Below are positions 34,062-43,300 of a stretch of 64,000 bases of DNA, piece by piece. How positions within the stretch are numbered: the stretch's first letter is position 1; each line of letters begins with the position of its first letter. This stretch comes from Clostridia bacterium (GTDB lineage Bacteria > Bacillota > Clostridia > Christensenellales > CAAEEZ01): positions 186,001 through 250,000 of the forward strand of contig CAAEEZ010000017.1 of NCBI GenBank assembly GCA_900755035.1. Direction: 5' to 3'. The notes under the pieces were generated by a model. That model did no database searches. It was not told the origin of the DNA and saw only the letters and a list, made by a program, of their open reading frames with translations. The translations under genes and the position numbers were made by a program.

Positions 34062-34436
34062 TTATCGCCTTTTTACGTATTTTTTCATTACGTCGCCGTC
34101 GAATGCGCTTTCAATATGGTTTATATCTTCCCCGTACACCTCTATCACGTCAAACCTTATATTTTTGTCCGCCTTCAACTTTGCTACCACGTACGCCGTG
34201 CTAAACGTAACGTACGCACGCTGTTTTCGTATGTCCACAGCCTCCATGGCTTCGCCATAATTTTTATTTGACCGAGATTTTACTTCGACAAAGACTATTT
34301 CATCGTTTTTTTCACAAATAATATCCACTTCGGCAATCTTATTTTTTGCGTTGGTTTCAAGAATAGTATATCCTTGTTTTTTCAAATATTTTACGGCTAA
34401 CTTCTCACCGTTTTTCCAAACCGATACATTATTCAT
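34062..34436 (-). CDS. yraN: YraN-family (UPF0102) endonuclease-like protein
   Basis: 124-residue protein with the restriction-endonuclease-like core of the YraN family. NGEKLAVKYLKKQGYTIL is at 10-27, AEVDIICEKNDEIVFVEVKSRSN near 36-58 holds the D-x(n)-E-x-K catalytic pattern, and VDIRKQRAYVTFSTAYV follows. The cellular role is unsettled; family members are linked to DNA processing. It overlaps the end of rnhB by 8 nt with no ribosome-binding site, implying translational coupling, as in many bacteria. Confidence 0.92.
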   Translation of the reverse strand: MNNVSVWKNGEKLAVKYLKKQGYTILETNAKNKIAEVDIICEKNDEIVFVEVKSRSNKNYGEAMEAVDIRKQRAYVTFSTAYVVAKLKADKNIRFDVIEVYGEDINHIESAFDGDVMKKYVKRR

Positions 34437-35040
34437 CTATAAAATTTTTAACGAAAGACTTTCTATGTATTTCCGTTATGCCGTTTTGTTTTATTGCCTC
34501 TATATGTTTTTTCGTTCCGTAGCCTTTATTTGACGCAAGGTCGTATCCAGGATAAATTTTGTCGTACTCTACCATTAGCCTATCCCTAGTAACCTTTGCT
34601 AGTATACTAGCAGCGCCAATAGAGTAACTATACAAGTCCCCTTTTATGATAGATTTTTGGTTATACGGAATATCCAAAGTTAAGGCGTCTACAAGCACCA
34701 TATCGGGCTCTACGTCAAGGCTCAAAATTGCGTGTTTCATACACTCTTTCGTTGCGTTTAGTATATTTAGTTCGTCAATTTTATGGTTGTCCATAAGCGC
34801 AATGGAGTAACTTACGGCGTTTTCTTTTATTTCGTCAAATAGGCTTTCACGCTTTTTCTCGCTAATTTTTTTGCTATCGGTTACACCCTCTACGATTTTA
34901 TTTAGGTCCATTATTACTGCGCACGTACAAACAGGACCACACAACGGTCCACGTCCTACTTCGTCTACGCCACAAATATATCTGTAACCTTGGCCAAGTA
35001 ATTCACGTTCAATTTGCAAATTATCAATTACTTCTTTCAT
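34429..35040 (-). CDS. rnhB: Ribonuclease HII
   Basis: 203-residue RNase HII that removes ribonucleotides from DNA-RNA hybrids. YICGVDEVGRGPLCGPV near 21-37 has the catalytic D-E-x-G-R motif. The later acidic residues are in MVLVDAL near 114 and the ILAKVTRDRLM region near 148. GAAGGACG precedes the ATG, which overlaps the rbgA stop by 4 nt. Confidence 0.96.
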   Translation of the reverse strand: MKEVIDNLQIERELLGQGYRYICGVDEVGRGPLCGPVCTCAVIMDLNKIVEGVTDSKKISEKKRESLFDEIKENAVSYSIALMDNHKIDELNILNATKECMKHAILSLDVEPDMVLVDALTLDIPYNQKSIIKGDLYSYSIGAASILAKVTRDRLMVEYDKIYPGYDLASNKGYGTKKHIEAIKQNGITEIHRKSFVKNFIDE

Positions 35041-35888
35041 AATACGTCCTTCGGTTTATCCAGCATTATTTTACCTATTTTTTGCTTTCTAAAATCGTCT
35101 ATAACTGCCCTAGCGCATCTTTCGTAGTCAAAATCGCCACCTTTTAGCAAAAATCCACGATTTTTGCAAATTTCTTCGTATATTTCTAGTGGCGTTTTTT
35201 CCATATCTTTTAGTTTGTATCTATCTTGAAGCAAAGTTGGAGCAACTTCTTTTAATCTTTCAACCAAAAGCAAACATAGGTCGCTAACGTCCAAAATATT
35301 TTCGTTGATACTGCCGATAAAAGCAATATTTTCCGCTATCCTTTTGCTGTCAAACTGTGGACATAGCGTTCCTGGGGTATCCAAAAGTTCTAACCTATTT
35401 GAAATCGTTACCCACTGTTTACCCTTAGTTACGCCCGCCTTATCGCCTGTAACTGCCCTTTTAGACTTTGCAATGCAATTTATAAGGGTTGATTTTCCGC
35501 TATTAGGCACGCCTATCACCATACCCCTTAGCGTCTTATTTACACCTTTGTTTTCATATTTTTCTGCTACGCTTTTTAGCATATCGTTAAACCTAGCAAC
35601 CACCTTACTACCCGATTGATTATCTAGGCTGTTTATAAATACGTAATTTTTGCCGTTTTTATCAAAATACGCCTTCCACTCGTCTATATCCGTCTTTTCT
35701 ACTAGGTCTATTTTTGATACAACGTACAAAACAGGCTTATCGCCTATAATTTTATCAAAAGTAGGATTGATACAAGAGGCAATCGCCCTTGCGTCAAGTA
35801 GATAAATTATACCGTCGACAAGCCTTACGTTTTCACTCATCATTCTAATGGCTTTCGTCATATGCCCCGGAAACCATTGAATATTCAT
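35037..35888 (-). CDS. rbgA: Ribosome biogenesis GTPase RbgA (YlqF)
   Basis: 283-residue circularly permuted GTPase needed for late 50S assembly. The G motifs occur in permuted order: G4 VVSKIDLVEK near 56-65, G1 GVPNSGKSTLINC near 125-137, G3 DTPGTL near 168. MNIQWFPGHMTKA at the start is diagnostic of YlqF. AAAGGAGAAA precedes the ATG. It is followed by rnhB, as in Bacillus. Confidence 0.96.
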   Translation of the reverse strand: MNIQWFPGHMTKAIRMMSENVRLVDGIIYLLDARAIASCINPTFDKIIGDKPVLYVVSKIDLVEKTDIDEWKAYFDKNGKNYVFINSLDNQSGSKVVARFNDMLKSVAEKYENKGVNKTLRGMVIGVPNSGKSTLINCIAKSKRAVTGDKAGVTKGKQWVTISNRLELLDTPGTLCPQFDSKRIAENIAFIGSINENILDVSDLCLLLVERLKEVAPTLLQDRYKLKDMEKTPLEIYEEICKNRGFLLKGGDFDYERCARAVIDDFRKQKIGKIMLDKPKDVL

Positions 35889-35890
35889 AA

Positions 35891-36583
35891 CTATTTCTCC
35901 TTTTTTTCAAGGTACTTTTGATACAAATCAGGTCGTACCTTTTTTGTGATTTCTAGTTGTTTATTTAACCGCCATTTTGCTATTTCTTGATGATTACCAC
36001 TAAGCAAAACGTCTGGAACTTTCATACCTTTATATTCGCTTGGTCTAGTGTATTGTGGATATTCTAGTAATCCCGATACAAAACTTTCTTCGCTAGTCGT
36101 TTCTTCGTTGCCAAGCACACCCGGGATATATCTTGCAATAGCATTTATTAGCACCATACACGGCAAATCGCCACTTGTTAAAACGTAATCGCCAATAGAT
36201 ATTTCCTCGTCTATTTCGCTGTCTATTACCCTTTCGTCTATCCCTTCGTAACTACCACTAACCAAAACCAATTCGTCAAGTTTACTTAGCCTTTCAACGT
36301 CCTGTTGGCTAAGTGGTTTACCTTTTGGCGACATATATATTCTGGTCGCTTTATGATACTTGTCAAGATGTTCAATCGTATCGCAAAGTGGTTGCGGAGT
36401 CATAATCATACCTGCCCCACCGCCAAAAGAATAATCGTCGCAATGTTTATGTTTGTCCAAAGTAAAATCACGTATATTTACTACGTTTACTTCAAACAAT
36501 TTTTCTTCAAGCGCCTTACCTATAATACCACTATTAAGTGCGTTATATACTTCGGGGAAAAGCGTTGCAACGTTAATCTTCAT
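35891..36583 (-). CDS. trmD: tRNA m1G37 methyltransferase TrmD
   Basis: 230-residue SPOUT enzyme that methylates G37 of tRNAs to prevent frameshifting. The SAM knot is seen in VLVSGSYEGIDERV near 109-122 and in SIGDYVLTSGDLPCMVLINAIAR near 131-153. CDDYSFGGGAGMIM near 48-61 binds the substrate. GAGGTG precedes the ATG, and the gene overlaps rimM by 11 nt. Confidence 0.97.
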   Translation of the reverse strand: MKINVATLFPEVYNALNSGIIGKALEEKLFEVNVVNIRDFTLDKHKHCDDYSFGGGAGMIMTPQPLCDTIEHLDKYHKATRIYMSPKGKPLSQQDVERLSKLDELVLVSGSYEGIDERVIDSEIDEEISIGDYVLTSGDLPCMVLINAIARYIPGVLGNEETTSEESFVSGLLEYPQYTRPSEYKGMKVPDVLLSGNHQEIAKWRLNKQLEITKKVRPDLYQKYLEKKEK

Positions 36584-37082
36584 ATACTGCCACCTCGCTT
36601 AAACTCTCTTTGTCTAAAACTATTATTTTATTTTGAACGTCGATGTTTTTCAGCACTTTTTTCAGCGCTGGGAACATCATAGTTTTACCACTAGGCAAGG
36701 TAACTTCGTACACGTTTGCCGAGCCCGTATAGTCAAGAACGTAGGTAAGCGTGCCTATTTCCTTTTCTTCAACGAATACCTTACAACCAATTAGGTCAAC
36801 GACAAAATAACTACCCTCGGGTAGTTTTACAGCGTCCTTTCTATCAATTAAAATTTCTTTGTCTTTCAACGTATCTGCGGTGTTTCTATCCGTAACTTCA
36901 CAAAACTTAACGTAAGCAAAAGAAGAATCTATCCTTACCGATTCCACCTTATACTCGTTTTCGCCAATGAACACGGTTTTCAGTTTCTTAAACCTAGTTA
37001 CGTCGTCAGTAATTGGCAAGACCTTTACTTCGCCTTTAATACCTTGCGATTTAAGAATCTTGCCTACTACGATTTTTTCCAT
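36573..37082 (-). CDS. rimM: Ribosome maturation factor RimM
   Basis: 169-residue 30S maturation factor with an N-terminal RimM beta barrel (VGKILKSQGIKGEVKVLPITDD near 5-26) and a C-terminal PRC-barrel-like domain (GSYFVVDLIGCKVF near 94-107, then VLKNIDVQNKIIVL). It binds ribosomal protein S19. It starts on the khpA stop codon (TAATG) without a ribosome-binding site, so it is coupled to khpA. Confidence 0.95.
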   Translation of the reverse strand: MEKIVVGKILKSQGIKGEVKVLPITDDVTRFKKLKTVFIGENEYKVESVRIDSSFAYVKFCEVTDRNTADTLKDKEILIDRKDAVKLPEGSYFVVDLIGCKVFVEEKEIGTLTYVLDYTGSANVYEVTLPSGKTMMFPALKKVLKNIDVQNKIIVLDKESLSEVAVYED

Positions 37083-37318
37083 TATTTTTCGTTTATTACT
37101 ACGTTGTATTTTTTACCTTCTTTGTTAGTTGCAGATTTAACGATAGTTCTAATTGCTTTTGCAATCTTACCTTGTTTTCCTATAATCTTGCCTATATCGT
37201 TAGAAGATATGGTTACGACGATATCGCAGTACTCCTCGTCAGCGTTTTCAAGTTCTACGGTAAAGTCTTTGCCTTCGCCAACTAATTCAGTGACGATATA
37301 TTTTACAAGTTCTACCAT
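37082..37318 (-). CDS. khpA: KH-domain RNA-binding protein KhpA (YlqC)
   Basis: 78-residue single KH domain with the G-x-x-G loop in DIGKIIGKQGKIAKAIRTIVKS. The family pairs with KhpB (Jag/EloR) in cell-envelope and RNA regulation in Bacillota. GAGGCG precedes the ATG. It lies between rpsP and rimM, its normal place. Confidence 0.95.
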   Translation of the reverse strand: MVELVKYIVTELVGEGKDFTVELENADEEYCDIVVTISSNDIGKIIGKQGKIAKAIRTIVKSATNKEGKKYNVVINEK

Positions 37319-37331
37319 TATACGCCTCTAA

Positions 37332-37577
37332 TTAGTCGATAATGCCTTGTTTCTTTAGCAAATCACGAACGGTTTCGGTTGGTTGAGCGCCGTTTGCAAT
37401 CCATTTCTTTGCAACTTCAGCGTCAATTTTTACCATTGCTGGCTCTTTAGTAGGATCGTAAATACCAACTTGCTCGATATATTGTCCATCTCTAGCCTTT
37501 CTTGAATCGGTTGCTACGATACGATAAAAAGGTTCTTTTTTTGCTCCCATTCTGGTTAATCTTAATTTAACTGCCAT
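37332..37577 (-). CDS. rpsP: 30S ribosomal protein S16
   Basis: 81-residue S16, starting MAVKLRLTRMGAKKEPFYR and continuing with VATDSRKARDGQYIEQVG, matching the family throughout. The chosen ATG (37575-37577) follows GGAGG; an in-frame upstream start lies over the Shine-Dalgarno and is rejected. It follows ffh, as in Bacillus and most Clostridia. Confidence 0.97.
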   Translation of the reverse strand: MAVKLRLTRMGAKKEPFYRIVATDSRKARDGQYIEQVGIYDPTKEPAMVKIDAEVAKKWIANGAQPTETVRDLLKKQGIID

Positions 37578-37636
37578 TTTTTGTTCCTCCAAAATATTTT
37601 CTAAAATTGTATATAAATAGGCTAACCTAATTATTA

Positions 37637-38962
37637 TTAAAAGCCAAAAGGCATTTTACTAAAGCGTTTTCCACCTTGCATTTTTTTCATCATTTGTTTT
37701 GCCATTTCAAACTGTTTCAACAGTTGATTTACTTCCTGAATACTTGTTCCCGAACCTTGCGCAATCCTCTTTCTTTGAGATGCTTTTATAATATCGGGGT
37801 TAAGCCTTTCACGCCTTGTCATAGATTGAATTATCGCCTTAGTTCTATCCATTTGTTTTTCGTCGATATTCATTTGCCCTTTCGCCATACCGCCAAGACC
37901 CGGAATCATACCTATAATGTCGTTCATATTGCCCATTTTTTTCATACTTTCCATTTGGGTTAGGTAATCTTCAAGGGTAAAGCCTCTTTCACGCAATTTC
38001 TTTTGCATTTTTAAGGCTTCCTCTTCGCTTATAGCGTCTTTTGCTTTCTCTATAAGAGTAAGCACGTCGCCCATTCCCAAAATTCTCGATGCCATTCTAT
38101 CTGGGTGGAAAGGCTCTACGTCCTCCATTTTTTCACCAACACCCGAGAATTTAATAGGCTTACCTGTAACCGCCCTAATAGATAATGCAGCGCCACCACG
38201 AGTATCACCGTCTAGTTTTGTTAAAACTACGCCCGTGATATCTAGTTTTTCATTAAAAGTTTCTGCAACGTTTACGGCATCTTGACCCGTCATAGCGTCA
38301 ACGGTAAGCAAAATTTCGTTTGGTTTTAGTACTTTTTTTACGTCGATTAACTCTTGCATTAGAGTTTCGTCTATGTGTAGTCTACCAGCAGTATCTACGA
38401 TAACGTAATCAATAGCCTTTTTGTTTGCTTCTTCTAACGCATCCGTTACTATCTTTACGGGGTTTATTTGACCTTCGCTAAAAAACTCCACACCTGCTTT
38501 GCCTGCAACCACTTCAAGTTGCTTAATTGCAGCAGGTCTATAAATATCGCAAGCAACAAGCATAACTTTTTTGTTTTGCTTTTTCAGCATTAAACCAAGT
38601 TTACCGCACATAGTCGTTTTACCTGCACCTTGCAAGCCACACATCATAATGGTTGTAGGCGGTTTGCTACTTACGGCAAGCTTTTCGTGTTTTGCCCCCA
38701 TAAGTTCTACAAGTTCGTTATGGACTATATCTATTACTTGCTGAGCAGGAGTAAGGCTAGACAAAATATCTTCACCTATTGCCTTTTCAGTTACGGTTGA
38801 AATAAAGTCTTTTACAACTTTGAAGTTTACGTCCGCTTCAAGAAGGGCGATTTTAACTTCTCTCATTGCTTGTTTTATTTCAAGTTCAGTTAATTTTCCT
38901 TTGTTTTTAAGTTTACTAAAAGCGTGGTTAATTTTTTCGCTTAGGTTTTCAAATGCCGACAT
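37637..38962 (-). CDS. ffh: Signal recognition particle GTPase Ffh
   Basis: 441-residue SRP54 protein that binds signal peptides with 4.5S RNA and targets ribosomes to FtsY. The N domain is followed by the G domain (GLQGAGKTTMCGKLG near 109-123, DTAGRLHID, and TKLDGDTRGG). A methionine-rich M domain follows with the RNA-binding RRERLNPDIIKASQRKRIAQGSG region, and the end is MKKMQGGKRFSKMPFGF. GGAGG precedes the ATG, which overlaps the ylxM stop (TAATG). Confidence 0.98.
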   Translation of the reverse strand: MSAFENLSEKINHAFSKLKNKGKLTELEIKQAMREVKIALLEADVNFKVVKDFISTVTEKAIGEDILSSLTPAQQVIDIVHNELVELMGAKHEKLAVSSKPPTTIMMCGLQGAGKTTMCGKLGLMLKKQNKKVMLVACDIYRPAAIKQLEVVAGKAGVEFFSEGQINPVKIVTDALEEANKKAIDYVIVDTAGRLHIDETLMQELIDVKKVLKPNEILLTVDAMTGQDAVNVAETFNEKLDITGVVLTKLDGDTRGGAALSIRAVTGKPIKFSGVGEKMEDVEPFHPDRMASRILGMGDVLTLIEKAKDAISEEEALKMQKKLRERGFTLEDYLTQMESMKKMGNMNDIIGMIPGLGGMAKGQMNIDEKQMDRTKAIIQSMTRRERLNPDIIKASQRKRIAQGSGTSIQEVNQLLKQFEMAKQMMKKMQGGKRFSKMPFGF

Positions 38963-39288
38963 TATTCCTCCACCTTATCTATCACTTTCAAAACTTCTTT
39001 TTTCACGTTAGCATCAGTAGTTATATCGCTAATTTTGTTTAGCATATTAGTTATTTCCTTGTTCTTTTTTACTATGCCAAGTTTTTCTTCATAACTAACC
39101 AAAGATTTCTCCGCCCTAACTAGCGAATCCCTTACGGCTTGCCTACTTATGCCAAATTGTTCGCTGATTTCGAATAAGGAAATATCGCAGTCGTAATACA
39201 GCCTAACCATTTCACGTTGGTGAGTGGTAAGTAACTTTCCGTACACGTCGTTTAATATACTGATATCTACCTTGTCTTCTAATTTCAT
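38962..39288 (-). CDS. ylxM: YlxM-family DNA-binding/SRP-associated protein
   Basis: 108-residue helix-turn-helix protein of the UPF0122 family. It resembles sigma-factor region 4 (LTTHQREMVRLYYDCDISLFEIS, then GISRQAVRDSLVRAEK) and always lies upstream of ffh; a homologue stimulates SRP GTPase activity in Streptococcus. The ribosome-binding site is weak (GGTGA). The gene begins 11 nt after the U-tract of a strong hairpin, and the only promoter-like sequence lies on the far side of that hairpin. Confidence 0.93.
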   Translation of the reverse strand: MKLEDKVDISILNDVYGKLLTTHQREMVRLYYDCDISLFEISEQFGISRQAVRDSLVRAEKSLVSYEEKLGIVKKNKEITNMLNKISDITTDANVKKEVLKVIDKVEE

Positions 39289-39299
39289 ATTTCACCATT

Positions 39300-39330
39300 A
39301 AAAAAGTGTAAAGGCATTTACCTTTACACT
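39300..39330 (-). terminator. Strong hairpin with U-tract between ftsY and ylxM
   Basis: Perfect 10-bp stem AGTGTAAAGG (39305-39314) / CCTTTACACT (39321-39330), 6-nt loop, six T on the minus strand. It would terminate ftsY but ends 11 nt before ylxM, so it could equally act as an attenuator for ylxM-ffh. Confidence 0.85.
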
Positions 39331-39331
39331 A

Positions 39332-39360
39332 ACTTTACAATATTTTTTATAAATTGTCAA
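39332..39360 (-). promoter_or_regulatory. Promoter candidate for ylxM-ffh
   Basis: On the minus strand, perfect TTGACA (39355-39360), a 17-nt spacer and TAAAGT (39332-39337, 4 of 6). The predicted start falls inside the first arm of the terminator-like hairpin at 39305-39330. Confidence 0.6.
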
Positions 39361-39441
39361 TTATTTTAATTGCATTTTTAATTATATAATAATATATAGC
39401 AATTATTAGTATCCTATTACCTATACAATTAGCAACACGTC

Positions 39442-40335
39442 TTATAATATTGCATCAACGAATTCGGTTGCATCAAACGGCAACAAATCGTTAATCTTTT
39501 CGCCAACGCCTACGTATACGACGGGAATTTCCTTTTCGCTACAAATCGCTATCACCACTCCGCCTTTTGCCGTTCCGTCAAGTTTGTTAAGTATAATGCC
39601 GTCTACGTCTATAATTTCATCAAACGCCTCAGCTTGGTTTACGGCGTTTTGTCCCGTCGTTGCATCTAGAACCAAATAGGTTCTAAGGTCAGCCTCCGGA
39701 TATTCCTTTCCTATTACCCTATAAATCTTGTTTAGTTCATTCATAAGGTTTTTCTTGTTGTGCAATCTTCCTGCCGTATCAATTAGCAATACGTCGGTAT
39801 TTTTGGCTTTTGCGCTACGGATAGCGTCAAACACCACGCTGGCAGGGTCAGAGCCCTCTTCGTGCGCAATTACTCTTACGTTTGCCCTTTCGCCCCACAC
39901 GGATAATTGGTCGCTTGCCGCCGCCCTAAACGTATCCGCTGCCGCAATTACCACACTTTTACCTTGCTCTGAAAAATTATGCGCAAGTTTTCCTATCGCA
40001 GTAGTTTTGCCAACGCCGTTTACGCCTGCAACCATTATTACAAGCGGATACTCGTACTCGGGAATATCGTAATCAATATTTTCCACCATTATCTCTTTAA
40101 GCAAGGTCTTTGCATCTTCGGTGTTTTTAATTTTTTCCCTAAACGCCCTATCTTTTAATTCTTCTATTATAGTCGACGACGCTTCAAGACCCATATCGGA
40201 GGATATCATAGCCATTTCAAGTTCGTCGTAAAATTCATCGTCAAGCGCCCTGCCTTGAAATACTTCGTACAATTTCTTAGAAAAATTGTCCTTCGTCTTT
40301 TTAAGACCTTCTTTTATTTTTGTAAAAAAGCCCAT
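39442..40335 (-). CDS. ftsY: Signal recognition particle receptor FtsY
   Basis: 297-residue SRP receptor GTPase with a short N-terminal region lacking the long acidic A domain. G motifs: MVAGVNGVGKTTAIGKLA near 103-120, DTFRAAASDQL near 137-147, DTAGRLHNK near 185-193, NKLDGTAKGG near 249-258. AGTGGAGG precedes the ATG. It follows smc directly (1-nt overlap). Confidence 0.97.
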   Translation of the reverse strand: MGFFTKIKEGLKKTKDNFSKKLYEVFQGRALDDEFYDELEMAMISSDMGLEASSTIIEELKDRAFREKIKNTEDAKTLLKEIMVENIDYDIPEYEYPLVIMVAGVNGVGKTTAIGKLAHNFSEQGKSVVIAAADTFRAAASDQLSVWGERANVRVIAHEEGSDPASVVFDAIRSAKAKNTDVLLIDTAGRLHNKKNLMNELNKIYRVIGKEYPEADLRTYLVLDATTGQNAVNQAEAFDEIIDVDGIILNKLDGTAKGGVVIAICSEKEIPVVYVGVGEKINDLLPFDATEFVDAIL

Positions 40336-43300
40336 TATTTTTCCTCCACTTGTTTTAGCGCATCTTCAAGTTTAACGGATACTATCTTAGATACACCTCT
40401 TTCTTGCATCGTTACACCGTACATACAGTGGGTAAGTTCCATCGTAGGCTTACGGTGAGTAATTACTATAAATTGCGTTTCGTTACTAAATTTACGCAAA
40501 TACTCGGCAAACAAACTTGCGTTAGCGTCGTCAAGCGCTGCCTCGATTTCGTCTAGGATACAGAACGGCATAGGTTTCAATTTTAGGATTGCAAACAAAA
40601 TTGCAATAGCCGTTAGCGCCTTTTGTCCACCACTTAGTAGCGATATTCTTTGTAGTTTCGTTCCTGGCGGTTGTGCGTATATTTCGATACCTGCCTCTAA
40701 TATATCCTCAGTTTCGTCGGTTTCAAGCCTTAATTCGCCTTTACCACCACCGAACAATTCCTTAAATATAACCACAAAGTTTGCCGATATTCTGTTAAAT
40801 GCGTCTAGGAATTTCGTTTCCATTTCCTTAGACAAATCGGCAATTATTTGTCTTAAATCCGCCTCGGCTTTGTCAAGGTCGCCTTTTTGAACCATAAGTT
40901 CGTTATAGGAGTTTAAGCACTCTTCGTATTCTTCTACTGCAAGTTCGTTTACGTAGCCAAGAGCGTTCAATCTTCTACGCAAATTCTTAATTCTCTCGTC
41001 GCTACCCTTAAACTCGTAGTCGTCCTTTTTAAGTGGCAATGCGTTACCGTAAGTAAGTTGATAGTTTTCAAAAATCGACTCTCCAAGAGCGTTCATATCG
41101 CTATCTACCCTTTCAAGCATACCGTCTTGCTTAAATTTCTTCTCTTTTAGTTCAGTAACCGAGCTAATTAACCTAGTTTTTTCGTTGTCAAGTTTTATAA
41201 TCGTTTCTTGCAAGGTCTCTTTTTCGGTCTGTTTCTTGTTTATTTCACTCTCTAACGAAGTAATCTTCGCTTGGTCGCCGTCGCTTAGCTTAAACTTCTT
41301 CGCCTCATTTTCTGCATTAGCGATTTGACCTTTCAAGATATTTATCTTTACTTGGTTGTCGTTTATTTTTTCGTTAAGTTCGTTGCCCCTTGCCTTAGCA
41401 CTTCTTATCGTTTCGTCTAGATTAGAAAGTTTGCTATTTAGGTTTAATAGTTCGATTTTTAACGTCGTAACCGCTTCGTTTAGCTTTTCTTTTTCTTCTT
41501 TTTTACTGCTAGATGCGGTCTTAGATTTCTCGATATATTTTCCTTTCGACTCTTTTTCTTCCTTAACCCTAGCCTCTAAAACGTCGATAGTTGCAAGTTG
41601 CTTAAATATCTCGTTAAGCCTTGCCTTTTTGCTTTCAAGTTCGTAAGCAACCCTTTTAACCTCTTCTTCGCCCTCGTCGTAGTCTTCGTCAAACTGCGCA
41701 ATTCTTTCGTTAGTTTGCATTAAGTATAGGTCCACTCTGTGCAAATCTTCTTTTAGGTCGTCCACTCTTTTTACTATTTCGTCAAGTTCGTCTTGCAAGG
41801 TGTTTAGTTCTTCTTCTTTTTTAACTAATTGTTTACTTGCCTCGTCAAGTTTCGTTTTGCACTCTTCTATTTCCTTTTCCTTTGTAAGCAAACTATCGCC
41901 GTTTACTTTCGTGCTACCACCCGTAAACGAACCGCTTGGCGATATAATATCTCCGTCTAACGTAACTATTTTGAAGGAATACTTATGCTTTTTAGCCATT
42001 TGAGTAGCGTTAGAGATGTTGTCCACCACTAAAATTTTACCCAAAATGCTATCAATTACGTTCTTAAATTTAGCGTCGAATTTTACTATTTCAGATGCAA
42101 TACCCAAACAGCCTTTCTCGGTAGTTGCGCCTTCAAACGACCAGCCGTTTAACCCCGAACGCATACTGTTAATAGGTAGCAACGTTACCATACCGTACTT
42201 TTTGAATTTTAAGTAATTTATTACGTACTCGGCGTCTTCTGCGTCTTCACAAACAAGATTTTGCAATGTGTTGCCTAGCACTTGCTCGATAGCCGTTTCA
42301 AACCCGTCAGGCACTTTAATTAACTCGGCAACTACGCCAAGAACACGGCGTTTTAGTCCGCTATCCACCTTGGTATCTCTCATTATTTGTTGTACCGAAT
42401 ACTTATAGTCGTCGTAGTCGGCACGCATATTTTCAAGTGACGAAAGTTTACCCGACAATGCGCTTGCCCTATTATTTAGAGCGTCTTTTTCCTTAGTTGC
42501 TACGCTAATTGCGTTCTTTTTGTCTAGGTACTCTTGCTTTAATACTTCGGATTTACGAATAATATTTGCACGGTCGTTGTTATATTTATTTACTTTTTCT
42601 TTATTTTCATTTTGTTGCTCGTAACCCTTGTTTAGTACGGCTTTTTTAGCGCCTAAATCGTTTTCAAGTTCTTCAATTCTTGCTTTTAGCATATCTCTTT
42701 CGGTAAGATATTTGTTCATATTACCTTTGATATCGCCAAGTTGCTCTTCAACTTCAAGAATCGTTTTGTTAGATATTTCAAGGGCGGTTTCTTCCTCGTT
42801 TAGTTCCCTAACCAACGCTTGATATTCCTCGTTCTTAGCGTTGTACTCTCTTTCAATTTCGCTAACACGACCGATGATACTTTCTCTTTCTTCAACGGAA
42901 GTAGCAATTATATCTGCCTTTTGGCTTAGTTCGTTATTAAATGCTTCTATTTCTTCGGTTAAAGCAACTACCGTTTTGTTGTAGTTTTCCAGCCTTTCAG
43001 TATAAAGCGTCGTATTACCCGTCGCCCTTTCAAACTCTACCAAAAGTTTAGTCCTTTCTTCCCTTAGGTCTATTAGTTCTTTATCAAGGTTGTTTGCTCT
43101 TTCTTGCGTTTGTTCATAGGAAGCAACCACTTCGTTTTGCTTGGTTTCAGCATCGAATAACGCCATCGTAATTTTGTACAACTCGGCGTTTATTTTCTCT
43201 TTGAATTTACTGTTGTTTTCAAATTGGTAAATATACGAATTTACCTCTTCGCTTTTTAACTCTTCTTTTATTTCACGTTGTTTAATTGCTTGCTCGGATT

